64,000 nt of DNA from Limnochorda pilosa (GTDB lineage Bacteria; Bacillota; Limnochordia; Limnochordales; Limnochordaceae), in contig NZ_AP014924.1 of NCBI RefSeq assembly GCF_001544015.1, positions 1,116,001 to 1,180,000 of the forward strand, in the 5' to 3' direction. The notes beneath the pieces are model-generated. The model was not told the DNA's origin, did not search any database, and worked only from the letters and a program-made list of their open reading frames with translations. The first letter of the stretch is position 1. The number at the start of each line of letters is the position of its first letter. Of this stretch, positions 44,520 through 53,690 are shown piece after piece. Both the position numbers and the translations under genes were made by a program.

Positions 44520-45505
44520 GCGCCCGCCCCCCCGGAGGGCCGGTCGCTCTCGGCTGCCGCCTGGGTCGCGCCGAGCCGCCTGAGGACCTCCTCCACCACC
44601 CGGTCCGCGTCGGTCTGTCCGGTTTCCACCTGAACGCGAAAGGCCTGAGAGGCGCTGCCCCAGTAAAGGCTGGTGTGGGGGAAGGGGATCTCGATCCCTT
44701 CCGCGTCGAACCGCTTCTTGATCCGCCGCCGTAGCTCGCGTCCCACCTGCCACTGCTTCAGGGGAAGGGTGGTGATCATGGTCTTGATGGTGACGCCGGA
44801 GGCTCCGAAGTCGTCCACCCCCAGGACCTCCAGGGGCTGCACGATCAGGGGCCGGTACTCGGGGTCCTCTTGCAGCTCCTGCCCGATGGACCGCAGGACC
44901 TCCATCACCCGGTCCACGTCCTCCTTGTACGCCACGCTCACGTCGATGACGTAGCGGGACCACTCCTTGGTGAGGTTGGAGACCGTCTGGATCGAGCCGT
45001 TGGGGAAGACGTGCACCGTCCCGTTCAGGTCCCGCAGCACGGTGGTGCGGGGATTGATGGCCTGCACCAGCCCGCCCGTGCCGTTGATGACGGCCACGTC
45101 GCCTACCCGGATCTGGTCCTCGGCCAGGATGAAGAAGCCACTGATGAAGTCCCGCACCAGGTTCTGGGCGCCGAAGCCGAAGGCGAGGCCGCCCACGCCG
45201 GCGGCGGTGAGGAGGGCGGCGGTGTTCACCCCCAGAACCTGGAGGCCCATGATGACCGCAACGGTCCAGATGGCCGCCGAGGCCACCTTCTCGACGATGG
45301 TGAGGAGCGTCTGGATGCGTCTCTGGCGCTCCTCGCTCCGCTCCGGGTGCCGCCCGAAGGCCTCGTCCAGCCGGTGGATGAGGGGGCGGCTCACCCGGTT
45401 GAGGACCCAGGCCAGCACCAGCACCAGCGCGAGGCGTGCCACGGCCGAGAGGAGCTGGGGGGCCCAGCGATCGAGCTGGGCGAGGTTCGCGAGAAACTCC
45501 TGCAC
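44516..45505 (-). CDS. Small-conductance mechanosensitive channel (MscS family)
   Basis: A 329-residue MscS channel with three N-terminal helices. The pore helix TM3 is AAGVGGLAFGFGAQNLVRDFISGF (about residues 95-118) with the Gly/Ala packing pattern, followed by the beta domain ILAEDQIRVGDVAVINGTGG and VFPNGSIQTVSNLTKEWSR. The C-terminal domain is normal. The GTG at 45505 follows GGAGGAA by six bases; an upstream ATG at 45553 is less likely. It protects cells from hypo-osmotic shock, in keeping with the betaine importer nearby. Confidence 0.93.
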   Translation of the reverse strand: MQEFLANLAQLDRWAPQLLSAVARLALVLVLAWVLNRVSRPLIHRLDEAFGRHPERSEERQRRIQTLLTIVEKVASAAIWTVAVIMGLQVLGVNTAALLTAAGVGGLAFGFGAQNLVRDFISGFFILAEDQIRVGDVAVINGTGGLVQAINPRTTVLRDLNGTVHVFPNGSIQTVSNLTKEWSRYVIDVSVAYKEDVDRVMEVLRSIGQELQEDPEYRPLIVQPLEVLGVDDFGASGVTIKTMITTLPLKQWQVGRELRRRIKKRFDAEGIEIPFPHTSLYWGSASQAFRVQVETGQTDADRVVEEVLRRLGATQAAAESDRPSGGAGA

Positions 45506-45566
45506 GGCAGGTTCCTCCTCTCGGGGCGCGCACCAGCGCCTGACTTCCGGCATCGCCTCTAGCTTA

Positions 45567-46310
45567 TCAGACTCGGGCGGCCGCGGCCAGCCCCGAGGCG
45601 CCCTCGAGAAGCGAGCGGGCCTGAGCGAAGACGGCGTGCCACATCTCCCGGGTGAGCCGGCCCGTCTGGGTGTTCTGCCGGCTCGGGTGGTAGCTCGCAA
45701 GCAGGTAGCGCGGCCGGCCGTCCGGCAACTCGGTGACGGCGCCGTGCTGGAAAGCCGGGCGGCCCTGGAGGCGACCCTGTTCCATCAGCAGCCGGGTGTA
45801 CGTGTCGAACGCGATGCGGCCGAGGAGGATCACCACCTGGACCCGGTCGAGCACGGCCAGCTCCCGCTCCAGGAAGGGCCGGCAGGCGAGGATCTCTTCG
45901 CGGGTCGGCTTGTTGTCCGGCGGGGCGCACCGCGCCGAGGCCGTGAGGTAGCTTTCGCGGAGCTCGAACCCGTCATCCCGGTGGGTGGAGGTGGGCTGGG
46001 TCGCGAAGCCGTACCGGTGGAGCGCCTCGGCCAGCCAGTCGCCCGACGCGTCGCCAGTGAACATGCGCCCGGTGCGGTTGGCCCCGTGGGCCGCCGGGGC
46101 CAGCCCCACGATGAGCAGGCGGGCGTTGGGGTCGCCCAGGCCCGGAACCGGCAGGCCCCAGTACTCCTGGTCTCGAAAGGCCCGCTTTCGTGTCCGGGCC
46201 ACGTGTTGGCAGTGCGCTCGCAGGCGGGGGCAGGCCCGGCAAGCGACGACGGCCTGTGCGATCCGCGCCAGGGCTTCGATCTCGGGTGCTGCGGGGGATT
46301 CGATAGGGTC
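45567..46310 (-). CDS. Uracil-DNA glycosylase, family 5 (UdgB-like)
   Basis: A 247-residue UDG-superfamily protein. The Fe-S cluster cysteines are seen in VACRACPRLRAHC near the N-terminus and in SARCAPPDNKPTREE (NCVRCAPP-type), and the third in LACRPFLERELAVL. Motif I is LLIVGLAPAAHGANRTGRMF, family 5 in style (no catalytic Asp/Glu at the family 4 position, GLAPAAHGANRTG), and motif II is ASYHPSRQNTQTG. The only normal start is the GTG at 46310, but it lies within the GGAGG ribosome site; the ATC at 46301 is at the ideal distance and may be used. Confidence 0.88.
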   Translation of the reverse strand, partial: DPIESPAAPEIEALARIAQAVVACRACPRLRAHCQHVARTRKRAFRDQEYWGLPVPGLGDPNARLLIVGLAPAAHGANRTGRMFTGDASGDWLAEALHRYGFATQPTSTHRDDGFELRESYLTASARCAPPDNKPTREEILACRPFLERELAVLDRVQVVILLGRIAFDTYTRLLMEQGRLQGRPAFQHGAVTELPDGRPRYLLASYHPSRQNTQTGRLTREMWHAVFAQARSLLEGASGLAAAARV

Positions 46311-46325
46311 CACCTCCTGAGCGAA

Positions 46326-46357
46326 TCGGAGCCCCGGCGGGGTCGCCGGGGCTCCGA
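46326..46357 (-). terminator. Perfect 13-bp hairpin downstream of citrate synthase
   Basis: TCGGAGCCCCGGC (46326-46338) and its exact complement (46345-46357) enclose a six-base loop, between the citrate synthase stop and the glycosylase start. No U-tract follows. It may end transcription of citrate synthase. Confidence 0.5.
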
Positions 46358-46419
46358 CGGGGCCGCGAACCGGTGGGGTCGCGGCCGGGCGGCCGCCGCC
46401 GGCGCGGCGGCCTGCGACG

Positions 46420-47556
46420 TCAGCGCTGGTCGATGGGCACCAGGGTCCTCGGTGCCGGGCCGATGTACTCGGCACGCGGGCGGATGAGCCGGTTGTTGTC
46501 GTACTGCTCCACGATGTGGGCCGCCCACCCCGAGATGCGGCTCATGGCGAAGATGGGGGTGAACAGGTCCGTCGGGATCCCCATCACGTAGTAGCAGGTG
46601 CCGGAGAAGAAGTCGACGTTGGGGTAGAGCGCCTTCTCGCCCAGCTCCTCGATGACGACCCGCTCCACCACGTCGGAGATCCGGTACCACCGATCCTCCC
46701 CCGACTCCTCCGCCAGCTGGCGCGACATCTCCTTGAGGAAGCGGGCCCTCGGGTCGTAGGTCTTGTAGACCCGGTGCCCGATCCCCATGATCTTCTCCTT
46801 CCGCTCGAGCTTCGCCCGCACCCACGCCTCGGCCTTCTCGGGATCGCCGACGGTCTGCAGCATCTCCATGACCCTCTGGTTGGCCCCGCCGTGCAGGGGG
46901 CCCTTGAGGGCGCCGATGGCCGAAGTGACCGCCGAGTACATGTCGGACAGGGTCGCGGCCGTCACTCGGGCGGCGAAGGTGGAAGCGTTGAACTCGTGGT
47001 CGGCATGCAACGTGAGGGCCACATCCAGAGTGCGCGCCTCGAGCGACGTGGGCGCGTGTCCCTTCAGCATGGCGAGGAAGCTGGTGGCCACGGACCGTGA
47101 GCGGTCCACCGCGGGCGGCGTCTTCCCCTGCCGAATCCAGTGGATACCCGCCACCAGCGTGGGAAGCTGCGCCACCAGGTTGAGCGCCTGTTCGATGGCC
47201 GCCTCGTGGGTCACCTGGCCGGAGAGCGGGTCGTACATGGCCAGGGCCGAGACCCCGGTGCGGAGGAGTTCCATGGGCTCCGCCTCCCGAGGGAGGTGCG
47301 CCAGCATTTCGAAGACAGCGTCGGGCACCGCCCGGCGCCGGGCCAGCTCCTCGCTGAACGCGTCGAGCTCGTCCCGGTCTGGAAGCTCACCCATGAGCAG
47401 CAGGTGGGCCACCTCTTCGTAGGTGGCGTGCTCAGCCAGGTCGCGTATGTCGTAACCCCTGTAGCTCAGGATCCCCTGCTGGCCGTCGATGGTGCAGATG
47501 GACGAAGCAGCCGCCACGACCCCTTCAAGGCCCGCCTGAACCGTAGAGTCCGCCAT
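46420..47556 (-). CDS. Citrate synthase
   Basis: A 378-residue citrate (or methylcitrate) synthase, hexamer/dimer small type. It has ICTIDGQQGILSYRGYDIRDLA, the catalytic histidines in LTLHADHEFNASTFAAR and GPLHGGANQRVMEML, GIGHRVYKTYDPRA and the aspartate in YPNVDFFSG. The ATG at 47556 follows GGGGGAGGAGAGG. Given the methylmalonyl-CoA genes, methylcitrate activity cannot be excluded, but no prpB/prpD genes are present. No clear promoter is seen in the 446-bp divergent gap. Confidence 0.94.
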   Translation of the reverse strand: MADSTVQAGLEGVVAAASSICTIDGQQGILSYRGYDIRDLAEHATYEEVAHLLLMGELPDRDELDAFSEELARRRAVPDAVFEMLAHLPREAEPMELLRTGVSALAMYDPLSGQVTHEAAIEQALNLVAQLPTLVAGIHWIRQGKTPPAVDRSRSVATSFLAMLKGHAPTSLEARTLDVALTLHADHEFNASTFAARVTAATLSDMYSAVTSAIGALKGPLHGGANQRVMEMLQTVGDPEKAEAWVRAKLERKEKIMGIGHRVYKTYDPRARFLKEMSRQLAEESGEDRWYRISDVVERVVIEELGEKALYPNVDFFSGTCYYVMGIPTDLFTPIFAMSRISGWAAHIVEQYDNNRLIRPRAEYIGPAPRTLVPIDQR

Positions 47557-48002
47557 AACCTCTCCTCCCCCAATGGATCGCGGCCGGCCGCGCCTGCGCG
47601 GATGACCGCCGGGCGCACCCCCATGCACCCGCCGGGTCACGGCCAGGGATCGTCGCCGGAACGCCCCTGCGCCTGGTCCGAACCGCGATCGTTCTCTTCC
47701 ACACAATCATTTCGACAGAGGAGGTGAATACCCTCCGAGGATGAACGCAGGGGGCGCCTCGATTGCTACAGGGATCCCTCCATGGCTTTGACAGATCGCC
47801 AGACCTTTGTTACCCTGTACGTGCCTGCTTGGCGTGGCGCTACGGGGCCTGGTCTTACATGGATACCCATCTAAGGTACCAAGGACTGCCTCGACATCGG
47901 GTTCCACACGCGGCACCGCCGCCTTCCTGAACCGCCACGCCGCCCGAAGCGGGATCCCACGGCGGGGTCCGGCGTGCTTGTTCAGACCCAAGAGCTGGGA
48001 CG
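47557..48002 (+). promoter_or_regulatory. Divergent gap with sigma-A promoter of the betaine importer operon
   Basis: This 446-bp gap separates citrate synthase from the importer. TTGACA (47788-47793) and TACCCT (47811-47816) with 17-base spacing form a good plus-strand promoter, leaving a leader of about 180 nt. A perfect palindrome AGGGATCCCT (47770-47779) lies eight bases upstream of the -35 and could be an operator. I see no known riboswitch in the leader and no gene longer than a 16-codon frame. Confidence 0.55.
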
Positions 48003-49253
48003 GTGAGAATGGTCGTGCCGGAACTGCGTGTCGAGGGCGTTACCCGGATCTTCGGACCCAACCCGGCCGAGGCGCTTCATCGCCTCCGCCAGGGGGCCGA
48101 CAAGGAGGAGATCCTCCGCCGCTCGGGGCACACGGTGGCCGTGGCCGATGCACGGTTCCACGTGAACCCCGGCGAGATTTTCGTGATCATGGGGTTGTCG
48201 GGAAGTGGGAAGTCTACCTTGCTTCGGTGTATCAACCGGCTGATTGAGCCCACGTCGGGTCGCGTGGTCCTGGACGGAGAAGACGTCACCGCGGCCACGC
48301 CTGCCCGGCTTCGGGAGCTGAGACGGCAGCGCATCGGTATGGTCTTCCAGCACTTTGCGTTGCTGCCCCACCGGACGGTCCTCCGGAACGTCGAGTATGG
48401 CCTGGAGGTGCGGGGTGTCGCTCCCGAGGAGCGCCGAAAGGCTGCCATGGAGGCCCTGGAGCAAGTGGGTCTGGAGGCGTGGGCGCACCACGCCCCGGAC
48501 GAGCTCTCGGGAGGCATGAAACAGCGGGTGGGGCTCGCCCGGGCACTGGCGACCCAGGCCGACCTGCTCCTCATGGACGAGGCCTTCAGCGCCCTGGACC
48601 CGCTCATCCGTCGGGAGATGCAAGGCGAGCTCCTGGAGCTTCAGGCGAGCCTGAAGCGTACCATCGTCTTCATCACCCACGATCTCAACGAGGCCCTGAG
48701 CCTGGGCGACCGCATCGCCATCATGCAGGACGGCCGGATCATCCAGATCGACGCCCCGGAGGGCATCCTGGCCCACCCGGCCAGCGAGTACGTGGCCGCC
48801 TTCACCCAGGACGTGGACCGGAGCCGGGTCTTCACCGCCCGAAGCGTCATGCGCCGCCCCGAGACGGTGGTGGCACCAGCGGGTCCACGGGTGGCGCTGC
48901 GCAAGATGCGCGAGCTGGGCCTTTCCAGTGTCTTCGTGGTGGACCGCTCGGGCCGCCTGGAGGGCCTCGTGCGGGCCGAACGGGTCGTGGACGCGGTACA
49001 GCGGGGTGAACCGCAGCTCGAACCCTTGATGGAGCACGATCTCCCCCACTGTGCCCCCGACACACCCCTGGCGGCCATCATCCCCCTGGCCGCCTCGCAG
49101 GCCGTACCCGTGCCTGTGGTGGACGAGCGAGGACGACTGGCAGGCATCGTGCCGCGCGTGGCGCTCCTGGCAGGACTGGCAGGCAACGTCGCCCACCACG
49201 CTCACCACACGGGGAACGGCGCAACGACGGTCCAGGTGGCATCGACCCGATGA
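48003..49253 (+). CDS. Glycine betaine/proline-type ABC importer, ATP-binding protein
   Basis: A 416-residue OpuAA/ProV-type ATPase. Walker A is GLSGSGKSTLLRCINRL, the Q-loop GMVFQHFALLPHRTV, signature DELSGGMKQRVGLARAL, Walker B LLLMDEAFSALDPLIRR and H-loop ITHDLNEAL. After about residue 270 there are two CBS domains (SVMRRPETVVAP to VVDAVQR, and the second to the end), which sense ionic strength in OpuA. The GTG at 48003 is used; an ATG two codons later is possible. It overlaps the permease gene by four bases (ATGA). Confidence 0.94.
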   Translation: MRMVVPELRVEGVTRIFGPNPAEALHRLRQGADKEEILRRSGHTVAVADARFHVNPGEIFVIMGLSGSGKSTLLRCINRLIEPTSGRVVLDGEDVTAATPARLRELRRQRIGMVFQHFALLPHRTVLRNVEYGLEVRGVAPEERRKAAMEALEQVGLEAWAHHAPDELSGGMKQRVGLARALATQADLLLMDEAFSALDPLIRREMQGELLELQASLKRTIVFITHDLNEALSLGDRIAIMQDGRIIQIDAPEGILAHPASEYVAAFTQDVDRSRVFTARSVMRRPETVVAPAGPRVALRKMRELGLSSVFVVDRSGRLEGLVRAERVVDAVQRGEPQLEPLMEHDLPHCAPDTPLAAIIPLAASQAVPVPVVDERGRLAGIVPRVALLAGLAGNVAHHAHHTGNGATTVQVASTR

Positions 49254-50119
49254 GCGGCCTGCTGTCCGTCGGCGAGCCTGTCGCGGACCTGGTCCAGTGG
49301 ATGCGAGGGCCCCTGGCTCCTGCCTTCGACGCGGTGTACACGATCGTTCGCTTCCTGGTCGACGGTCTGTACCATATCCTGCTGCTTCCACCACCGGTGG
49401 CACTGGCGGTGATGGCTGGTGCCGCGGCGTGGCTCGTTCGCGGGAGGGGATTCGGCCTCTTTGCCGCCGCGGGCTTCCTGCTGCTGGATGCCATGGGGCT
49501 CTGGCGCGACGCCATGTCCACCCTGGCGCTGGTCCTGACCGCGTCCCTCTTCGCGGTGTCCGCGGGGGTCCCGCTGGGCATCTGGGCCAGCCGCTCGCGC
49601 GCCGTGAGCGGGGTGGTGCGGCCGCTGCTGGACTTCATGCAGACGATGCCGCCCTTCGTCTACCTGATACCGGCCGTCTTCTTCTTCCGCATCGGGCAAG
49701 TACCCGGTGTGGTGGCCACGGTGGTCTTCGGGATGCCACCGGCCATTCGCCTCACCGAGCTGGGTATCCGGCAGGTGGCCCCAGAGGTGGTCGAAGCCGG
49801 CAATGCTTTCGGCTCCACGTCCAACCAGCTCCTGATGAAGGTGCAGCTGCCGCTGGCCCTGCCCACCATCATGGCTGGGATCAACCAGGTGATCATGCTT
49901 TCCCTCTCGATGGTGGTCATCGCAGGCATGATCGGCGCCGGCGGCTTGGGGGCCGCGGTGGTGCGCTCCCTCACCCAGCTCGACATCGCCCTGGGCTTCG
50001 AGGCCGGCCTGGGCGTTGTGATCCTGGCGGTCTTCCTGGATCGCCTCACCGAAGGCCTCGCCAGCGCAAGACGGCGCCGGCCGCGGCCGATACCGGCTTC
50101 CGAGCCGCGTTCGGCGTGA
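49250..50119 (+). CDS. Glycine betaine/proline-type ABC importer, permease
   Basis: A 289-residue ProW/OpuAB-type permease. It has about seven helices; VSAGVPLGIWASRSRAVSGV, LDFMQTMPPFVYLIPAVFFF and the coupling loop EAGNAFGSTSNQLLMKVQLP are family hallmarks. The ATG overlaps the ATPase stop. Substrates could be glycine betaine, choline or proline. Confidence 0.94.
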   Translation: MSGLLSVGEPVADLVQWMRGPLAPAFDAVYTIVRFLVDGLYHILLLPPPVALAVMAGAAAWLVRGRGFGLFAAAGFLLLDAMGLWRDAMSTLALVLTASLFAVSAGVPLGIWASRSRAVSGVVRPLLDFMQTMPPFVYLIPAVFFFRIGQVPGVVATVVFGMPPAIRLTELGIRQVAPEVVEAGNAFGSTSNQLLMKVQLPLALPTIMAGINQVIMLSLSMVVIAGMIGAGGLGAAVVRSLTQLDIALGFEAGLGVVILAVFLDRLTEGLASARRRRPRPIPASEPRSA

Positions 50120-50149
50120 ATCCCTTCACCACACGTGAGGAGGCTGAGA

Positions 50150-51073
50150 ATGGATCGTATCTCCCTGCGCCCCCGGGCGCTCGTCTCCCTGACCGCATGT
50201 CGTACGGCCGGCTGGCGCCACGCGCTGGCCGCCGCGGTCCTTCTGGCGGCACTGGTGGCCGCCCTGGCCGGCCCTGCCGCCGCGCAGGCCGAAGGCGAGC
50301 TCACCATCGGCTGGATCCCTTGGGATGAGGACATCGCGGCCACGTACCTGTGGAAGACCCTCCTCGAGGAGCAGGGGTACTCGGTGAACCTGGTGCAGCT
50401 CGACGTGGCGCCCCTCTTCGCAGGGCTCGCCGCGGGCAACGTCGACGTCTTCCTGGACAGCTGGCTTCCCGTCACCCACGGCACGTACTGGGAGCGCTTC
50501 GGCGAGGAGATCGACGACCTGGGAGTCTGGTACGATCAGGCCGTCCTCGGGCTGGCCGTACCCTCCTACGTCCCCGTGGACTCCCTGGACGACCTGGCGG
50601 CGAACGCCGCCCGGTTCGGCCGGAGGATCGTGGGAATCGACGCGGGTGCGGGGCTGATGCGCATCACCCGCAACGACATCATGCCGGCTTACGGCCTGGC
50701 CGACTGGCAGCTCCTGGAGGGGAGCACGCCGGCCATGCTGGCCGAGCTGGATCGGGCCATCTCCCGCAAGGAATGGACCGTGGTGACCCTCTGGAGTCCC
50801 CACTGGGCGTTCGCGGCCCACGACATCAAGTACCTGAAAGACCCGAAGGGGATCTGGCCGCCCGCCGAAGAGATCCACGTGCTGGCGCGCAAGGGCTTCG
50901 CCGGTGAATTCCCCGACGTGGCCCGGTGGCTGGGCGCCTTCAAGATGGGCGACATGCCCCTGGGCACTCTCGAGGCCCTGATCAAGGAACAGTCGGACGC
51001 ACCCGAGGCTGCGGTCCGGGCCTGGCTCGAGGGTCCCGAGCATCGCGCCCTGGTGGACGGCTGGATCCAGTAG
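50150..51073 (+). CDS. Glycine betaine/proline-type ABC importer, substrate-binding protein
   Basis: A 307-residue OpuAC-like binding protein. The signal peptide is long (about 48 residues, ending AGPAAAQ). The mature protein starts with ELTIGWIPWDEDIAATYLWK and has VDVFLDSWLPVTHGTYWERF and TVVTLWSPHWAFAAHDIKYL, whose tryptophans form the quaternary-ammonium box. There is no lipobox, so it is probably a free periplasmic protein, again consistent with a second membrane. GAGGAGG eight bases before the ATG at 50150 sets the start. Confidence 0.93.
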   Translation: MDRISLRPRALVSLTACRTAGWRHALAAAVLLAALVAALAGPAAAQAEGELTIGWIPWDEDIAATYLWKTLLEEQGYSVNLVQLDVAPLFAGLAAGNVDVFLDSWLPVTHGTYWERFGEEIDDLGVWYDQAVLGLAVPSYVPVDSLDDLAANAARFGRRIVGIDAGAGLMRITRNDIMPAYGLADWQLLEGSTPAMLAELDRAISRKEWTVVTLWSPHWAFAAHDIKYLKDPKGIWPPAEEIHVLARKGFAGEFPDVARWLGAFKMGDMPLGTLEALIKEQSDAPEAAVRAWLEGPEHRALVDGWIQ

Positions 51074-51170
51074 CCCCCATCCCTCTCGATCCCGGTCCTC
51101 CCTGGATGCCGCCCCGGCCCCCTGTGGCACCCTGGAGCAGGGGACGTGGGGCGGCGACGGGAGGAACCCG

Positions 51171-51773
51171 GTGACCGACTGGATCCTGTGGGCCGTGCGG
51201 ACCTTCGGGTACCCCATCCTGGCGGTGGGGCTCTTCGTGGAGGGGTTGGGTCTGCCCTTTCCGGGGCAGATCACCCTCCTCTTTGCTGGCTTCCTGGCCT
51301 CCCGCGGCGACCTGGCCCTGCCCTGGCTGGCCGCGACGGCCGCGGCCGGAGCCCTGGCCGGTACCTTGACCGCCTACGGCATCGGGCGCGGGCAGGGAGG
51401 CCGTCTCGCCCGCTGGTTCCAGCGCCTGGGCGTCCCCGCGGAGCGGGTGCGGCAGGCGGAGGAGACCATGGCCCGGTGGGGTGTCTGGGGCTATCTGGTG
51501 GGCCGCTTCATCCCGACCCTGGGCAACGTCACCCCGTACCTGGCGGGGGCCGGGGGCGCTGGCCTGGCCGTCTTCTCTGCTGCGGCGGTCCTCCATGTGG
51601 CGGTCTGGACCGGGCTCCCGGTGGCGGGCGGTTTCCTCCTCGGCAGCCGGTGGCCGGCCCTGGCCTCGCGGGTGGGCAAGGGCGGCGAGTGGCTGGGGGT
51701 GGCAACCTTCTTCGGCTTGCTGGCCTTCTGGCTTTACCGCAGGACCCGGCGCCGACGGCAGCCCGCCCCGTGA
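51171..51773 (+). CDS. DedA/SNARE-associated (VTT-domain) membrane protein
   Basis: A 200-residue DedA-family protein with about five membrane segments. The pattern VEGLGLPFPGQITLLFAGFL corresponds to the E-x-x-x-P-x-P-(G/E) motif, and GVWGYLVGRFIPTLGNVTPYLAG to the conserved RFxPxxRxxxxxxAG motif, here with N instead of R. DedA proteins act in lipid carrier or phospholipid flipping. The GTG at 51171 follows GGGAGGAA. Confidence 0.9.
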   Translation: MTDWILWAVRTFGYPILAVGLFVEGLGLPFPGQITLLFAGFLASRGDLALPWLAATAAAGALAGTLTAYGIGRGQGGRLARWFQRLGVPAERVRQAEETMARWGVWGYLVGRFIPTLGNVTPYLAGAGGAGLAVFSAAAVLHVAVWTGLPVAGGFLLGSRWPALASRVGKGGEWLGVATFFGLLAFWLYRRTRRRRQPAP

Positions 51774-51791
51774 CCGAGAAGGCGACGGCGT

Positions 51792-52889
51792 TCAACGCGC
51801 GGGCGGCGGCTGGGGCTCCGCCACCTGGCCGAAGGGATTCCGCCAGCGGCAGAGCCAGGCCAGCGCCCTCGCGTCGCTGCCGGCTTCATCCAGAAGCGTC
51901 GCGGCCACGGGCCGGAGCATCGGCGCACGGGCCTTGGCGTCGGCCAGATAGAGCCCGGTGAGGCCGTGCACCACCAAGCGATGGAAGGCCGGGGCCTCCA
52001 GCGCCTCGATGCGCCGGCGAGCCTGGCCCGCCAACGCGCGCAGCCGTCGGGCGGCCACATCCAGCGAAGGGTAACAGGCGACGAAGTTCAAGTCGCCTCC
52101 GGCCCGATCTTCGTCCAGGTCGATCAGGTAGTCCAGCAGGATGTGATAGGCGGTCACCCACGGGACGTAGGCCGCCTCCAGCCGGTCGAGCTGCTCCGGC
52201 GGGGCTCCGGCCGAGGCCGCCAGCGCGAAGATGCCCAGGGTGGAGCCTGCCGAGGCCGCGAACTCCCACCAGAAGAGACCCGGCCAGGGCGAGGCCTCGC
52301 CGCCGGCCCAGGAGGCCAGCGCCGCCGCCCGCCGGTGCGGCTCCAGGTGCTTCAGCGCCTGCATGCGGGCGTAGCGGGCGGCCGGCGGAAGGAGCCTGGG
52401 GGCCAGGCCCGAGGCCCCCAGAGCGCCCAGGGCCTCCCTGCAGGTGGCCACCAGGTCGGGCAGGTAGCCCCCGTCGTCGGTGGCGGTGTGGAGGCGGTAG
52501 TACCCGCTCGCCGGGTTGCTGGGGCTCACGGCGTCGATCATGGCCTGGTGGAGCAGGGTGAGGTCTTCCTCCAGGCGGGTCCCGGGCACACGGTCGCGGT
52601 CCGAGAGGTTGTCCAGGTAGTCGCTGATGGTCTGGTAGGCCACGGCGAAGCGGACGAAGGCCCCCATCTCCCGGGCCTGGGCCCCGAAGACCGAGGCACC
52701 GAGGGCGTGGAAGCGCTTGAAACGCAGGCTGGCCAGGGCCTGGGCGCGCAGGTGGGGATCCGGGATGGCCCTGGCTGCCCGGGTCCAGCGCTCCAGCTCC
52801 CGCCGGGCCTGCGGCAGCACCCGCCCGAAGAGCCGGGTGAGGAGGCGGATCTCGCCCGCATCGGGGCCACCACCAGCGAGGGGTCTCAT
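51792..52889 (-). CDS. DUF2600 family, tetraprenyl-beta-curcumene synthase-like (YtpB) protein
   Basis: A 365-residue all-alpha protein related to YtpB of Bacillus, a large terpene synthase that makes tetraprenyl-beta-curcumene. Two Asp-rich segments fit metal/diphosphate binding: AYQTISDYLDNLSDRDR (residues about 80-96) and YHILLDYLIDLDEDRAG (about 265-281). The start at the ATG 52889 gives the expected length, though no strong ribosome site is seen; a TATA-like CATACCCTAG just upstream would allow leaderless translation. No partner cyclase gene is adjacent. Confidence 0.85.
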   Translation of the reverse strand: MRPLAGGGPDAGEIRLLTRLFGRVLPQARRELERWTRAARAIPDPHLRAQALASLRFKRFHALGASVFGAQAREMGAFVRFAVAYQTISDYLDNLSDRDRVPGTRLEEDLTLLHQAMIDAVSPSNPASGYYRLHTATDDGGYLPDLVATCREALGALGASGLAPRLLPPAARYARMQALKHLEPHRRAAALASWAGGEASPWPGLFWWEFAASAGSTLGIFALAASAGAPPEQLDRLEAAYVPWVTAYHILLDYLIDLDEDRAGGDLNFVACYPSLDVAARRLRALAGQARRRIEALEAPAFHRLVVHGLTGLYLADAKARAPMLRPVAATLLDEAGSDARALAWLCRWRNPFGQVAEPQPPPAR

Positions 52890-53119
52890 GCCGTCTAGGG
52901 TATGCTGGCCCACCCGTTCCCTTGCGCAGTTTCGAGCGAGCGGGTGCGGGTCGACGAGCGATCGGACAGGAGTGTAGGACCGTCCAGCGTTTCGCCGAGG
53001 AAGGGTTCCGGCGGGGGCCGGGCGAACGAAGAGGGGAGGACCCGCCGGCCGCAAGAGCCATGTGTGAGGGCACGCGGGACGGTGGACCGGATGGTTGCAC
53101 AGGCGATGGGGGTGGACGG

Positions 53120-53632
53120 GTGACGCGCCTCAGGCTCCGTGCTCTCTTGGGAATCCTCCTGGTGATCCTGGGCCTCCAGCTCGGCCGGGTGCCCGATGCC
53201 CGATCGCAGGGCCAGCCTGAGCTGCCCGCGGTGACCGTTCGGCTGGTGCGGTTGGACCCCGACTGGAAGGGCGACGCCGTTCTGGGGCAGGTGGTGGCCG
53301 AGCTGGCCGACGAGCCCTTGGAGCGGCAGGTCGGCCTCATGGAACGGACCGAGCTCGCACCCGGGCGCGGGATGCTCTTCGTCTGGCCCGGGGAGCTCCC
53401 GGTGAGCATGTGGATGCGGAACACCCGCATCCCCCTGGACATGGTCTACGCCGATCGTCTGGGGAAGATCGTGCGCATCGCCCGGGACGTCCCGCCATGC
53501 CCCGACTCGGAGCCCGACTGTCCCGTCTACCCCTCGGGCGCGCCCGTGCGCTACGTGCTGGAGATCGCCGCCGGCGAGGCGGAGCGGCTGGGCTTGCGGG
53601 AGGGCGACTGGCTGCTGCCGGCGGGCAGGTGA
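53120..53632 (+). CDS. DUF192 family exported protein
   Basis: A 170-residue protein with a signal peptide (LRALLGILLVILGLQLGRV, ending DARSQ) and one DUF192 domain: LERQVGLMERTELAPGRGML, MWMRNTRIPLDMVYAD, GKIVRIA and RYVLEIAAGEAERLGLREGD. The domain fold is known but not its function. The GTG at 53120 with GGGGGTGG upstream is used; the open frame upstream is not conserved. It is divergent from the YtpB-like gene. Confidence 0.88.
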   Translation: MTRLRLRALLGILLVILGLQLGRVPDARSQGQPELPAVTVRLVRLDPDWKGDAVLGQVVAELADEPLERQVGLMERTELAPGRGMLFVWPGELPVSMWMRNTRIPLDMVYADRLGKIVRIARDVPPCPDSEPDCPVYPSGAPVRYVLEIAAGEAERLGLREGDWLLPAGR

Positions 53633-53690
53633 GAGAGCGCCTCCACCGCGAAGGGAGCATACGCCCTCCGGGTTACGGCCCCCACAACGG

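Noticed and set aside
47741-47791. 16-codon frame after a GAGGAGG site upstream of the importer promoter
   Set aside because: It lies upstream of the likely transcription start and overlaps the -35 element, so it is probably not in the mRNA.
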